Source: Prostheceraeus crozeri
Taxonomy: Eukaryota; Platyhelminthes; Polycladida; Euryleptidae
Direction of reading: 5' to 3'
Assembly: GCA_907163375.1 (NCBI GenBank)
Contig: CAJQUW010014381.1
Coordinates: 248,001 to 312,000, forward strand
DNA: 64,000 nt
The notes under the pieces were generated by a model. It was not told where the DNA came from. It saw only the letters and a program-made list of their open reading frames with translations, and made no database searches. Each line of letters starts with the position of its first letter. Position 1 is the first letter of the stretch. Below are positions 18,470 to 28,630 of the stretch, in pieces. A program made the position numbers and the translations under genes.

Positions 18470-21326
18470 TGCTGCATCAAGCTTTCTCTCTCATCTGCTC
18501 ATAGACATCGATCCACTCATGTCTAAATGTTGCTCCTGCAATGGCTCCAACGCTAAATGCGTTAGCTGTGTCTGTGCTCGCAATAATGTCAGCTGTATAT
18601 CTTGCTACCCCTAACGCCATGGCAGATGTCAAAATACAGATAGTGTGCCAATTGTTACTGCGTGTAGGCCTACACCCTCTGTTTTTGTTAACAGCGATCA
18701 CGTTAGTGAGTCAGGCCAAGCCGATGATTCGAATGCAACTACCTCTAGTAATGTTGAGGATTTATCAGACCCCACGGTTTTCAAACCTGTAGTCCAAGCC
18801 ATCCGATCATGTCGTTCCTCTCAGTTAAAACACATTCCTAAATCTTCGCGTTTTTAGTTCACTAAGATTGATTCGTCATTCTCGCAAAACGACTATGTTT
18901 CATGGGCACGCCTACTACTCTTCCCGACTTTCTGCCTCCGCTTACATCCTCACAATGGTCGGAAACATTCGAGGAAATTATGTAGCATCATAAACGAGAG
19001 AATCGCAATTTTTGAAGATACAGCGGATGTTGACACACTTTTGAAATCGATTGGACCGACTAGCTCGACTTCGCATAAGAAAAAGAGACAGAATCAAGAC
19101 CAGCAGCTCCGATCTCTTGTTTCAGGCAAGATCAAGGACGGAGACGTTCTTAAGGCGGTTAGAATCGTAAGCTCGGAGGACAATGTAGCACCTTACACAC
19201 CTACTATCCTCTCCGCCTTGCAGGCGAAACACCCCAGTAGACCAAGTGATCGTCGTCCTTTTCCGTACCCAAGTCAATTGCATTCCTTCACAGTAGACGA
19301 AAACAGTGTTATCAAGGCCATCAAATATTTTCCAACCGGTTCAGCAGGTGGCATCACCCGTTTGCGCCCTCAACACCTGAAGGAATCGCTTGGCATTGAT
19401 GCCCCCAGCCTATCGGCTTCTATCGAGATCAGCTTCTATCGGCTTTGACTGATCTGACCAATGCCATCATCTCTAACAAGTTGCCCCGGGCCATTAAGGC
19501 TGTTTTACTAGGAGCCAATGTCACTGCTCTAAACAAGCGAGATGGAGGAATCAGGCCCATCGCAGTTGGGGAGACTTTTAGACGCATTGCTGCAAATGTG
19601 CAGTCTTTCATTCAGAGCAGGCATTCAAGGAATTGTTCGCTCCATCCCAGTTAGGATGTGGGGTGCGAGCCGGTTTGGATGCGGCCATCCACTTCACCAG
19701 AAACCGCGTCTATGCTCCACGCGAGGGGGAGATTCTGGTAAAGCTAGATATTAAGAATGCTTCAACACCATCAGGAGAGACCACATCGCTGAATGTTTGG
19801 ACAGGTATGCTCCTCATCTGCTTGATCTGTTCACTGCCTGTTACTCGGAGCCCAGTGTTGACTTATGGCGATTTTTCCTTTGAGTCTGACGAAGGCCTGG
19901 AGTTGGCCTGGAGTTGAATAGTAGCAAATGTGAATTGTCTGTTATTGGTAGCCTTGATCCGGCCATCCTCAATGATTTCAAAGAGCTCCTACCGAACTTG
20001 ACCTTTGTTCCCAAAGATAAAATCACCCTTTTAGGAGCTGCCTTGGGGGAAAATCCGCTTGAGACCCTGATTCTGCTCTGTTTCTACTGCGCAACTGTTT
20101 TTATTTGCCTAAGCTCCTTCATCTATTACGAACTTCACCTTCGTTTACAAGAACGGACCTTCTTCTACTTATTGATGAATCGATGATGCATGTTGTGTCT
20201 TCCATTTTGAATGTTCAGTTGAGCGATTTTCAAAAGAGACAAGGTGCGCTCCCAGCCAAGTTAAATGGACTGGGTATTTCCTCGGCGTCCTTCATAGCTG
20301 CTTCAGCATTCTTATCTTCCTTGTATGCTTCAGACTCTGTTTGTCAGCTTATTTCATGTCACTGGAAGCTCGAGGAAACGAAGTCGCACGACACAGCGCT
20401 CGAACATTGGTACTCGCAGTGTTCAGTCCCATCATATCCACTGCAACCCCTTACCAAGCAGAAATCATGGACACTTCCGCTTCACCGCCAGTCCTACGAC
20501 GACCTCCTCCGAAGTTCCAAGCTGCGTGACCGCACGCGACTGCTCTCCTGCGCCTCAAAGGGATCGGGCGATTGGATTAACGTCCTACCGTCCACATCGC
20601 TCGGTCTTCATTTGACGGACGACCAACTCCGCGTCGCTTCTGCCATCCGCATCGGAGCCCCGTATCCATTGAGCACATCTGCGCTCGTTGTGGCTCTAAG
20701 GCGGACGGCGGTGGCACGCACGGCTTCGTCTGTCCCCGCAGAAAGGGCCGACATCTGCGCCATACGCTGATGAACGAGGTGGTGGACCGGGCGATGCACT
20801 CCATCCAGTTGCCCACTATGCTGGAGCCTACTGGACTGCTGCTGGACAAGAACCTGAAGCCGGACGGCATCAGCCTGTCCCCGTGGGAGCTTGGAAAGCC
20901 GATCGCGTGGGATGTCACGTGTGCACATCCATCCGCGAAATCCTGGAGCTCTACGACTTCAAGTGGCGGATCAGTGGCGACAGCGGTGGATAAGAGAAAG
21001 TCGGTGAAATACTGTGACCTCTATGAGGACTTCGCATTCCAGCCCGTATCCGTAGAAACTTACGGTGCTTACGGCGAACAGACATTCTCCTTTCTGAGGA
21101 AACTTGGAAGCCGTATTGCCGCCAAGACCGGCGAGAAAGACGCATGGCTTTATTTGCGCCAACGCCTCGCTATTGCCACTCAAATAGGGAACTGTGCATG
21201 CATTCTTGAGACCCTTCCGGCACCCGGAGCTGCACTTCCCGACTTGTACTGACTTTTGATTTGCTTTGCTTTCTTGTTTTTAAGTTTCAATGCTAATAAA
21301 GGCTTTTTCGATAATAATAATAATTC
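18470..21326 (+). mobile_element. R2-group non-LTR retrotransposon with ATA-repeat tail
   Basis: ORF 18519-21252 is followed by a short 3' UTR with AATAAA near 21294 and a simple (ATA)n tail at about 21311-21325, a common non-LTR 3' end. The element lies within the BEL/Pao relic in the opposite orientation. The 5' boundary is uncertain. Confidence 0.68.
18519..21252 (+). pseudogene. R2-group non-LTR retrotransposon ORF (RT plus CCHC and RLE)
   Basis: ATG 18519 opens a Cys-rich cluster (KCCSCNGSNAKCVSCVC), followed by a stop near 18612. Then come a linker, an N-terminal RT region (RSLVSGKIKDGDVLKAV, FPTGSAGGITRLRPQHL), KRDGGIRPIAVGETFRR and KLDIKNA. The segment that should hold the YxDD box is missing: sequence jumps from about 19870 to LELNSSKCELSV. 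The C-terminus has a zinc motif (ICARCGS, THGFVC, about 20670-20740) and a PD-x15-D pattern (KPDGISLSPWELGKPIAWDV, 20859-20913), as in the restriction-like endonuclease of R2-group elements. The stop follows PDLY at 21252. Clade not determined; several frameshifts. Confidence 0.72.
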
Positions 21327-21329
21327 CGT

Positions 21330-22380
21330 AACTGCTGAGATATTGCGTATTCATCTTTATGCACTTAAATTAACAGTTGTTCTCCTCATCAACTCTGCGA
21401 GTTCTGACGCAGGAAAGTCGACAGTGCTTTCAAATCCGTGCGACCCATGGACTGTCCACCCACATGTGTAGTGGTTTACCAATTGAAATGCTTACAACAT
21501 GTGCTCGCTATTCGATTCGCTGTCAAGATATCTTAAATGTTGGTGGATAACGTATGCATCAAAGGATAGACCATGGTTGACTTCTGTCGTGTCGCGCACA
21601 TATAGCAGATTTTGTTAAACGTTTAGCGGATTTTCTGCACTTTGACTTGAATTCACGGTAAATAAAATTCATTATGAAATGATGAAATTGATGTTTTCAC
21701 ACTCGAGGTATAGGGTAACCCCTTCAGCGGCTCCAGAAGCCCAGTCACTGTGTCGTTCCTGGAAACAGTTACGACTAACTTCGACGTGAGAGACCTCGGC
21801 CCCGGACTCAAGTCCGGGTGCTTCTCTTTGGTGGGAAGGCGGAAGAGATCCGCTAATGAAGCAGTCGAAGGAAGAATAACTCATAGGGTTAGCGTACCAC
21901 CGATCCGGTCAATTGAAGTATGATCACCCTCAGAAACGGTTGGCCACCAGTTACTGTATGTCTAATTAGACATTTTAGCATTCCTCCCCTACCTGGGTCG
22001 GATGACCTGTCTGGGTGTAGTGTCGATCAAGCAACAACTTTGACAGTCTGAGAAGCTAGCAGGCACCCTGATTGGATCGACCGTCTGAGAAGGACCGGCC
22101 TGAGAGTGAAGACGGAAGCTTAAAGTTGCTTTCGATTCGCCAGCAGCTCCGATCATGAGATGGTGGCACGTCTCATCTTGTGGGTAGCTTTAAGGTAGGA
22201 TTAAATATGCTGAAATAATGACTCAGAAGTCCACACTACCAAAGACACCTAGATGCTCCTTGCAAAAATGTCAAATTCGATGTGCAGGTTGCGGCATAAA
22301 AATGTAAATAAAATTTCAATGTAGCACAACGTTTTAGCCATGTCTATGCATAATGTTTAAGTTCAGTCAATTCGTGCAAG
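21330..22380. other. Non-coding block with locally GC-richer sequence
   Basis: No protein family seen. A near-perfect hairpin (CCCGGACT, 2-base loop, AGTCCGGG) lies at 21801-21818. GTCTGAGAAG occurs twice, near 22046 and 22083. The sequence at 21720-22200 is richer in GC than its surroundings and may belong to an unrecognised element. Confidence 0.35.
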
Positions 22381-22820
22381 GTGGAAAAGAATGCGCGAGA
22401 AATAGAAAAAGTATGGAGAAGCGAGTATTTCCCAACTGTCGACGATGATGCCCTTCAACATGAACTAGAGACTTTACCAACATTAATAAAGCAGACCAAG
22501 TTCAATCCAACGTCGTTTGATGAATTCCTAGCGATGCAAAGATCAAGTCCTGAGACATTGTTGTTCTTTCCGGAGGTGATTCGGTTAGCAAGACTCTTAC
22601 TAACATTTCCTGTCTCTCTAGTGCTGAAAGAACGTTCAGCACTCTTTGAAGACTGAAAAATTGGCAAAGAAGGAGCATGGGACAGGAACGTCTTACTGTT
22701 TTGGCAGTGTGCAATATTCACAAGAAATTTCTCGACAACATCGACACGAATGACCAAGACATCATTTCCAAGACAGATGAACGACGAAAAGTGTTCTCTT
22801 CCAAGCGCGTGTGATTTCTT
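22381..22820 (+). pseudogene. hAT transposase C-terminal dimerisation end, broken
   Basis: Reading gives a hAT C-terminal region: IRLARLLLTFPVS, then after a shift near 22620 SAERTFSTL, a TGA in place of Arg, RLKNWQRRSMGQERLTVLA and NIHKKFLDN. SAERTFS...LK..+R..MGQERL..LA is the hAT dimerisation signature of the P52rIPK/ZMYM-like transposases. Only this C-terminal portion is present, in the + orientation, within DNA that splits the BEL/Pao element. Confidence 0.8.
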
Positions 22821-22854
22821 CCGTGCGAACAAGCACTTGTTTATAATAATCACG

Positions 22855-23420
22855 ATCAGTATGAGATTATATTGAAAGCCCTACACTAAAAGGTACTTAT
22901 TATTTGAATTTTGAATGGATACTTTTGAATAGGCTGCTTGCTTTTTCTTTCATTTCATTTAACATGGAAATAAAGTATAATGGTGTAGTACAGAAGTGAG
23001 ACATCGCTAAAATTTATACAATGAATTGATTTTTTAAGATAATCGATGAACAACAGTGATTTCAATTACACATGTGATACAACTATATTACTTCTAACAG
23101 AGCATTGGTAGTACTTGTATTTCATATGAACGATGTTCACTGTGATCAACAGATTTTGTCTATCAATTCGTCGAATTATATACATCTGCAACTTCTATCT
23201 AAGTCAGTGATTTATGAGTAGCTTTCATGATTATACTTTGCACTATGACAATAAATCAAATAATAATATGGATAGAAAAAATAGAGAAAATAAATAAAGA
23301 TACTGATGTAGATCAATAATGCTTACATTGTGATTGCGAAAAAATTGATTAACAGAATCTTTTATGTCATACAATCTTATTTTGATGAAGCATTGTACGA
23401 ATGTTATGCACCCCCCCCCC
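22855..23420. other. AT-rich non-coding sequence with a C9-10 run
   Basis: No coding feature. A run of C near 23411-23420 marks the approximate junction back into BEL/Pao RT sequence. Confidence 0.4.
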
Positions 23421-23439
23421 TCTCGAAAAATTGTTCCTT

Positions 23440-24220
23440 GCCCTGTTCTGCGGTCAGCCTGGGGGATACATACTGTTTCCTGCATTGTATTCTACAGCAA
23501 TCCAGGGTCTTTTATCGTTGTATCTACTGCCCTGTCCTGTGGGTTAATCGCCTCACGAAATTCATTTGGATATGCTGCCCATTCACGAAATTTTCATTTC
23601 TGCACTTGAAATCGTGATACAATCATAATGCTAGTGCTCGTAATGCGATAACGACATTGTCTACATAGATGCTGGTTTGTATTTCGGTCGCCGTGTCGGA
23701 GGGCTCTTGCATCAGATGATGCGAAATCATAGCGTTCAAAACAAAAGGACATTCAGTAGTGCAAAATGGATTCCGAGTTAATCGGAATATGCGTAAATCA
23801 TCGTATGAATGTTTCGCACGATCCTTCACCACAGAAAACGTGTAACATCTCGATAGCGCATCTGTAGGCCTGCTGAAAGAAATGCCTTTTCAATGTCACT
23901 CACAACAGCGATCGGTGACATTCGAAATCAAAGCAAAATCCCACATATGTCGAGTAAGAGTAGGAGGCCAGGGTCATAAGCGACGCGTAGCACACTATTC
24001 TCAACTTCGTCGTTCCACTGTCTTTCTTGACACGGTGAAGAGGGATATAGTGTATGTTACAACCGCTATCTCGAATGGAAGAGGGAATGTCTTCAATTAT
24101 TCCTTTTATCTCTTGGTCCTTGATTACTTCATCGCAAGTTGTGGGGAGTGAGTAATTCGCATTCAACTTGCTCCATAACGACTTTTGCCAATTCGTACTT
24201 TTGAGGTAATTCAGGACCAT
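23440..24220 (-). pseudogene. BEL/Pao reverse transcriptase
   Basis: On the minus strand 24220-23900 contains YIPLHRVKKDSGTTKLRIV, the BEL PHH-VIK and TTKLRIVFDAS region. 23832-23623 holds FRLTRNPFCTTECPFVLNA and SIYVDNVV (the YVDD-like box, with N in the fourth place, as in many Pao elements). Further on, KFREWAAYPNEFREAIN and TTIKDPGLL correspond to the LRKW...N...L and GL-W segments. Several stops. It ends near a C run at 23411-23420, where inserted DNA begins. Confidence 0.82.
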
Positions 24221-24490
24221 TCATGCGCCACGAAAATCGAACTTGATAGCTTCCATTTCCGCCTCGTATGCTTGAGTTGAATTGCTCAATTGCTTGATCC
24301 TTATCATCTTGAGTAGGAAAGTGTGATTCCTATAGCCTCAAGATTCCAAAATTTATCTTTTAGTCTACGCTGCTTTAATTCATCACACTTTAGGTGCAAC
24401 TGCTTTCATTCATTTCATGAATGAAACTTCGAAAAACATTCTTCCCTACTGGTGTGGTTTTTACGTTACTCTTAGGATGCGTTTCAAGAG

Positions 24491-25094
24491 CTACAGGATT
24501 TTCAACCGTGAGTAACGCCGTATTTGTAGAATTAGTGGATTCATTTTCTTCCTTTGCGGGTCCGGAAATGACACAACCGAAAAACTATCACGCTTTGCGA
24601 GTCCAAGGTTTTGATCTAGGATCACAGAATTATTTATGTAGACTTTGTTGACCAGATTCGATCCAATAATGACCAATCGATATATCCTCTGTATCGCAAT
24701 GTGGACGATCAGCAAGTGATAGCTGCTCAAGAATAGGACATTTGTTTGAGGACAAATCTGGGCGAGGGATACTCCCGGCAAGAACGGGAATCACATGGGC
24801 TCTTGTTTCCATTGCTTGACATTGATTGTCCATCAGCAGCATCTCAACAACAGGCACGTGAAAGCATTTGTACTTATCAGTTCCGAACGTACCTATCTGC
24901 AATCTTATGTGACCAGCCGTTTTCAATCCGAATTCATTGGCTATTGACTGTGTCATTTTTGCTCGTTGACTTCCTGTATCGAGGACTGCTCTTGTTCGGA
25001 TAAACTTATTCGTTTCTTGATTTCTGACATTAAACCAGGCTGACGGCATTAATACCTCCTCGTCACTCGACAGTAGAACGTTTTCATTTATCAA
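24491..25094 (-). pseudogene. BEL/Pao aspartic protease (DUF1758-like)
   Basis: The minus-strand frame 25094-24630 carries FIRTRAVLDTGSQRAKM, with the D-T-G-S catalytic motif of a retropepsin, followed by ANEFGLKTAG. The downstream part (24781-24491) includes LIGSNLVNKV and LILQIRR, matching the LIGSD segment between protease and RT in BEL/Pao. It processes the Gag-Pol polyprotein in active elements. One frameshift separates the parts. Confidence 0.78.
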
Positions 25095-25105
25095 TTGATT
25101 CTCAG

Positions 25106-25348
25106 TTACTGGCCCACTTTCATCACCAGCTTCATTGCTACTCTACCGTATTTTAAATAACAGATACTCGAATGATGATACGACGCCATACAAAATCGAC
25201 AAGCCTTTCTTTTTCTACAGATCGTGACTGTGTGCACTTCCGAGACGTAGCGTCGGCTGTATGATTTCAAATAATCCTTTCTAGCGTCTGCATGCGTAAT
25301 TTGAAAATAATCTTCAGATCTATGGTCACTTTTAGAAAATATGTACAC
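25106..25348 (-). pseudogene. BEL/Pao Gag zinc-knuckle region
   Basis: Minus-strand peptide has TICRKRKACRFCMASYHHSSIC, fitting the C-x-K-C...HH...C knuckle found just before the protease of BEL/Pao Gag. One expected Cys seems replaced. Its position between the 5' side and the protease supports the call. Confidence 0.6.
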
Positions 25349-25399
25349 GGGTTTAAATTCTTTGTTACTCCCTGAGGTAAAAACCCCTGGCGCTCTCCT

Positions 25400-26185
25400 G
25401 TTATGAAAGACAGATTTGATTGAAGAAACTCCATGTTTTTTTTCGGTGCTCAGCAGTCAATCTCAATCTCGACGAATTCACATAAATCCTCACAGCTCAA
25501 GGAGCACAAAATAGAAAACAAAATATAAAATAATATTACGCAGACTTAGTTTTTGGGGTGCCGCGGATTTGCGAAAAATTTTCATCCCTGGTAGATGAAA
25601 TGTCTGCAGATTAGTGACAACCACCACGCTCCTCCACCTCAACGGCAATGAATTATTTGACAACCGGTTCAGGAATGCGGCTAGCATGTGATGGAGCGAT
25701 TAAAACCAATATGCAAAATTTGGTCGAACTGCACTTATGAAGGATTAGAAGATTTGGGAAAATCATATTTTTATATGAAAAACCTTTTTATATACAAAAC
25801 ATTTTTATCTGCTGTTAAAAACCTTCGTCTCAGTCTCACAATTTTTTCTGTGCCTCGCTTCTTTTTTTAATTTAAGAATTTAATTTTGAAGGGTCACTAA
25901 ACATTAGCTATCTTCTCAACGTCATTGTCATTACATCCTAAGTTTTCTATAAGCTCCACCTATTGGTCAGCTTTTGAATATCAGAGGTTGGCAAAAAGTT
26001 GTTTTTTCTAAAATAGCACAATAAAACTATTTCTATGCTTGCAATATAATTTCGTCAATTTACAAATTTGTTCATCTCATTGGTGTCCGACACTGTTGTA
26101 GTCATGGGCTTCATATTGATCCTCATAGGATCTCTTCTTTGTCCCAAGCATACAGTCCACGAAAATGCGACAGAATTTATTCTCA
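25400..26185. other. AT-rich non-coding sequence
   Basis: No family features on either strand; possibly the rest of BEL/Pao gag and 5' LTR, too decayed to identify. Confidence 0.35.
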
Positions 26186-26188
26186 GAT

Positions 26189-27394
26189 ATTTATTTATTT
26201 ATTAAACGTACAATATTTTAGTGGCGTTATGTCAACACGACCTCAAGGCCACTGTACGGTAATGCTACAGTCCGTCAAAATCACAGTCTGTGGGAGAGAG
26301 TTCCAAATTCTGGCGGATGCCGACGGGAAAGCTCGGTTTCCGATCGAGCGTCGGAAGAAGGGCACGGACAAGGCGGATCTTGCTGCGGAACGCAGAAGTT
26401 GAAGAACTGGTAGCAGAATACAGCAAGACGGAAGTGGATCTGCTCCTGCATGCGCAGCCAGTGGAGGTCTATAAGGAGAGGAGTGATGTGGGAGCGGTTG
26501 GAGGAGTTGTGCAGGAGTCTAGCAGCAGCGTTTTAATACAGATTGGAGGCGGCGGTATTGTGCGTTAGGAAGACCGTCGACGACAGATGAGCAGTAGTCT
26601 AGGCGGGAGTGCACTAGCGACGTGATGAGGGAACGTAGGATGGATGTGGTAAGGGAGTTCCGGATCGACCGGATCTGCCGGAGAGCAGCAAAACAGCCAA
26701 GACCGGGAGATTGGAGATGGGTCGGTACGAGTCAGCAGATGAAGGGTCACGTTCACGGACACCTTTCTTCAGAACCGGGGTGACTTCTGTGGTTTTCCAG
26801 ATTGCCGGGAACTTGCCTGACGTGAGAGGTTAAACAGAGTAGTCAGAAAGGGAGAGATGATGTCAACGTTCTCCTTTAGCAGTTGAGTAGGCAGTGGGTC
26901 ACATGTGTTGGGGAGCTGGAGCAGCAAGCCTTGATGTCGGCAGCAGACACAGGGTCAAAGTTTTGCATGAGGCAGTCAGGAGGAGAGGTCACAAAAACCG
27001 GCTTTGTGGCAGGGGAGAGGAGAGAATGCGTAGTCATGACCCGGTGAAAAAAAATCGTCGGGGATGCCTCGTCAAAAATAGTCGGGCAGTGTCGGCTGTC
27101 AACCGTGTCGGCGCTCCGAGTGAATGCCGACACAAGTGTTGTCGGTAGCCATCGGCTAAGTGACGGCTGCACCGACATGATGATTAGAAAATCGGGAAGT
27201 GTCGGATTGTTTTCCCTATATGCCGACAGCAGCTCTGATTGGACCAATATTAGCCAAACTCGTCCACTCCAATTCGTGTGATCTATATTAAACACTGCTG
27301 TGATTAACAACAGAAGACTCCTGCTGCGCTCGAGGAGCATAGTCAGCACATTCTGCTTCTTTCCAAGTGGCACAGATGGAAGACAAAATGACAA
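26189..27394 (-). mobile_element. L2/CR1 non-LTR retrotransposon, internally deleted
   Basis: On the minus strand RT-leader sequence (EASPTIFFHRVMTT, FDPVSAADIKAC, about 27060-26880) is followed by LKENVDIISPFLTTL and YRPISNLP. It then jumps directly to the C-terminal domain (LVHSRLDYCSSVVDGLP, RSHITPLLIDLHWL). The 3' end is an (AAAT)n tail seen on + as ATTTATTTATTTATT at 26189-26203. The catalytic RT core is missing between about 26700 and 26640. The 3' tail and the C-terminal signature are typical of CR1/L2. Confidence 0.82.
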
Positions 27395-28630
27395 CCTCCT
27401 GCAAAAAGGATTACAGAATTCCTCATACGAGATATCAGGACCAGATTTCCGGCAGCATGTGATAAGTTAAGATATCAATACATGTCTACATATAGCGGCA
27501 GCTATAGGTCAACAGTTCTATCTCCGTAACTTGCATTTTCTTTTTGAGTGATTCAAAATGTAGATAGAATTACATGGAAATTCACAGAACATTCTGACAA
27601 GAAGAAAAACGCATTAGATGTGTGTATACAATCCTACATTAAAACAGCCCGATTTTAATCGGTGCATTAATCTGTTACACATTCTTTGCTGCAGAGCAGA
27701 AAATGTTGCTAGTACTCAAACGCAACGAGAAAGCAAACTAAAGAAAAAAAATTATCTGTCTATTTATCTGTCTATTTTCGCTATCTCCGAACGACCGTTA
27801 GTGATGAAAATTTTCCGGAAAATTTTGAAAGTTTTGATTTTTTTGATAGGCCCTATAATTTGAGCGCTTCAACTGCCAAGGTAGCTGAGTACCAATAAAT
27901 TGGGTCTAAAACTCTTGATTTCATTATTATTTGGATTAAAGCGATCGTAGCAATACGATTTTCGTCCGCGGATTTTTGAACATTCCTTTGCTACCGCATT
28001 TGCTTGGGTGTCCAGTCAATTAGGCCCCAGTACATTTAGGCCGCACAAGAAATGGTCATTTAGGCCCCATGTTCTTATGTTATTTTAACTACAAGATTAC
28101 AACCAAAACCAAGAAAATGTTATGATACATAGGAGCGATACATTACAGAAATATGCTTGGTTTTATCAAAGATGTCGCAGAATTGTCTAGGGAGTGGTAT
28201 GTGGATTGTTCGAGAATGTCAAAAACACCGGTTCATGATGTTATTTTAACCACGGCGAGTTGCAGCGTGTATGAGGTATCAAAAGACTGCAAATTTTCTG
28301 AAACCACCAGAAATGGCAATGGTTTTTACAAGAAATTGTAGTAGTTGTATTTAAATAGCAATAATTCAAAACTGGACATATTTCATTCACGTGATCATTA
28401 TGTTATTTCTATCCTGCAAACACATACAACAAACTTGGTATCATTGGATAGAGAATTGTTCACTCTAGCAGGAAATATCAACGCTTTTACAGAAAATGCT
28501 GACACAATGTCGGAAACTACTGATGTATTTTGTGCAAGGATGTTTCTGTCATAAATTCCTTTTAAATTTATGTTAGATTTTGTTTAAACGCTGCATGCAT
28601 TTCTAAACGTACCAGCTGGACGTGGAATTT
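27395..28630. other. AT-rich sequence without recognised features
   Basis: Several short frames with no family signature. The GTCGG/CCGAC words just before it (27040-27230) form many small inverted pairs but no clear element end. Confidence 0.4.

Larger units (their letters stand above)
17464..25400 (-). mobile_element. BEL/Pao LTR retrotransposon, split by insertions
   Basis: Minus-strand pieces appear in the correct order for one BEL/Pao element: zinc-knuckle region (25348-25106), aspartic protease (25094-24630), RT (24220-23440), then after a gap of about 5.2 kb the RT end and RNase H-like region (18260-17464). The intervening DNA carries an R2-group retrotransposon and a hAT end. LTRs were not identified. 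Many stops and frameshifts are present. Confidence 0.8.

Noticed and set aside
20577-20928. Minus-strand open frames over the R2-group endonuclease region
   Set aside because: Shadows of the + strand RT/RLE reading, which carries recognisable motifs.
27040-27230. Repeated GTCGG/CCGAC words as a terminal inverted repeat
   Set aside because: Pairs are short and scattered, with no target duplication or element boundary.
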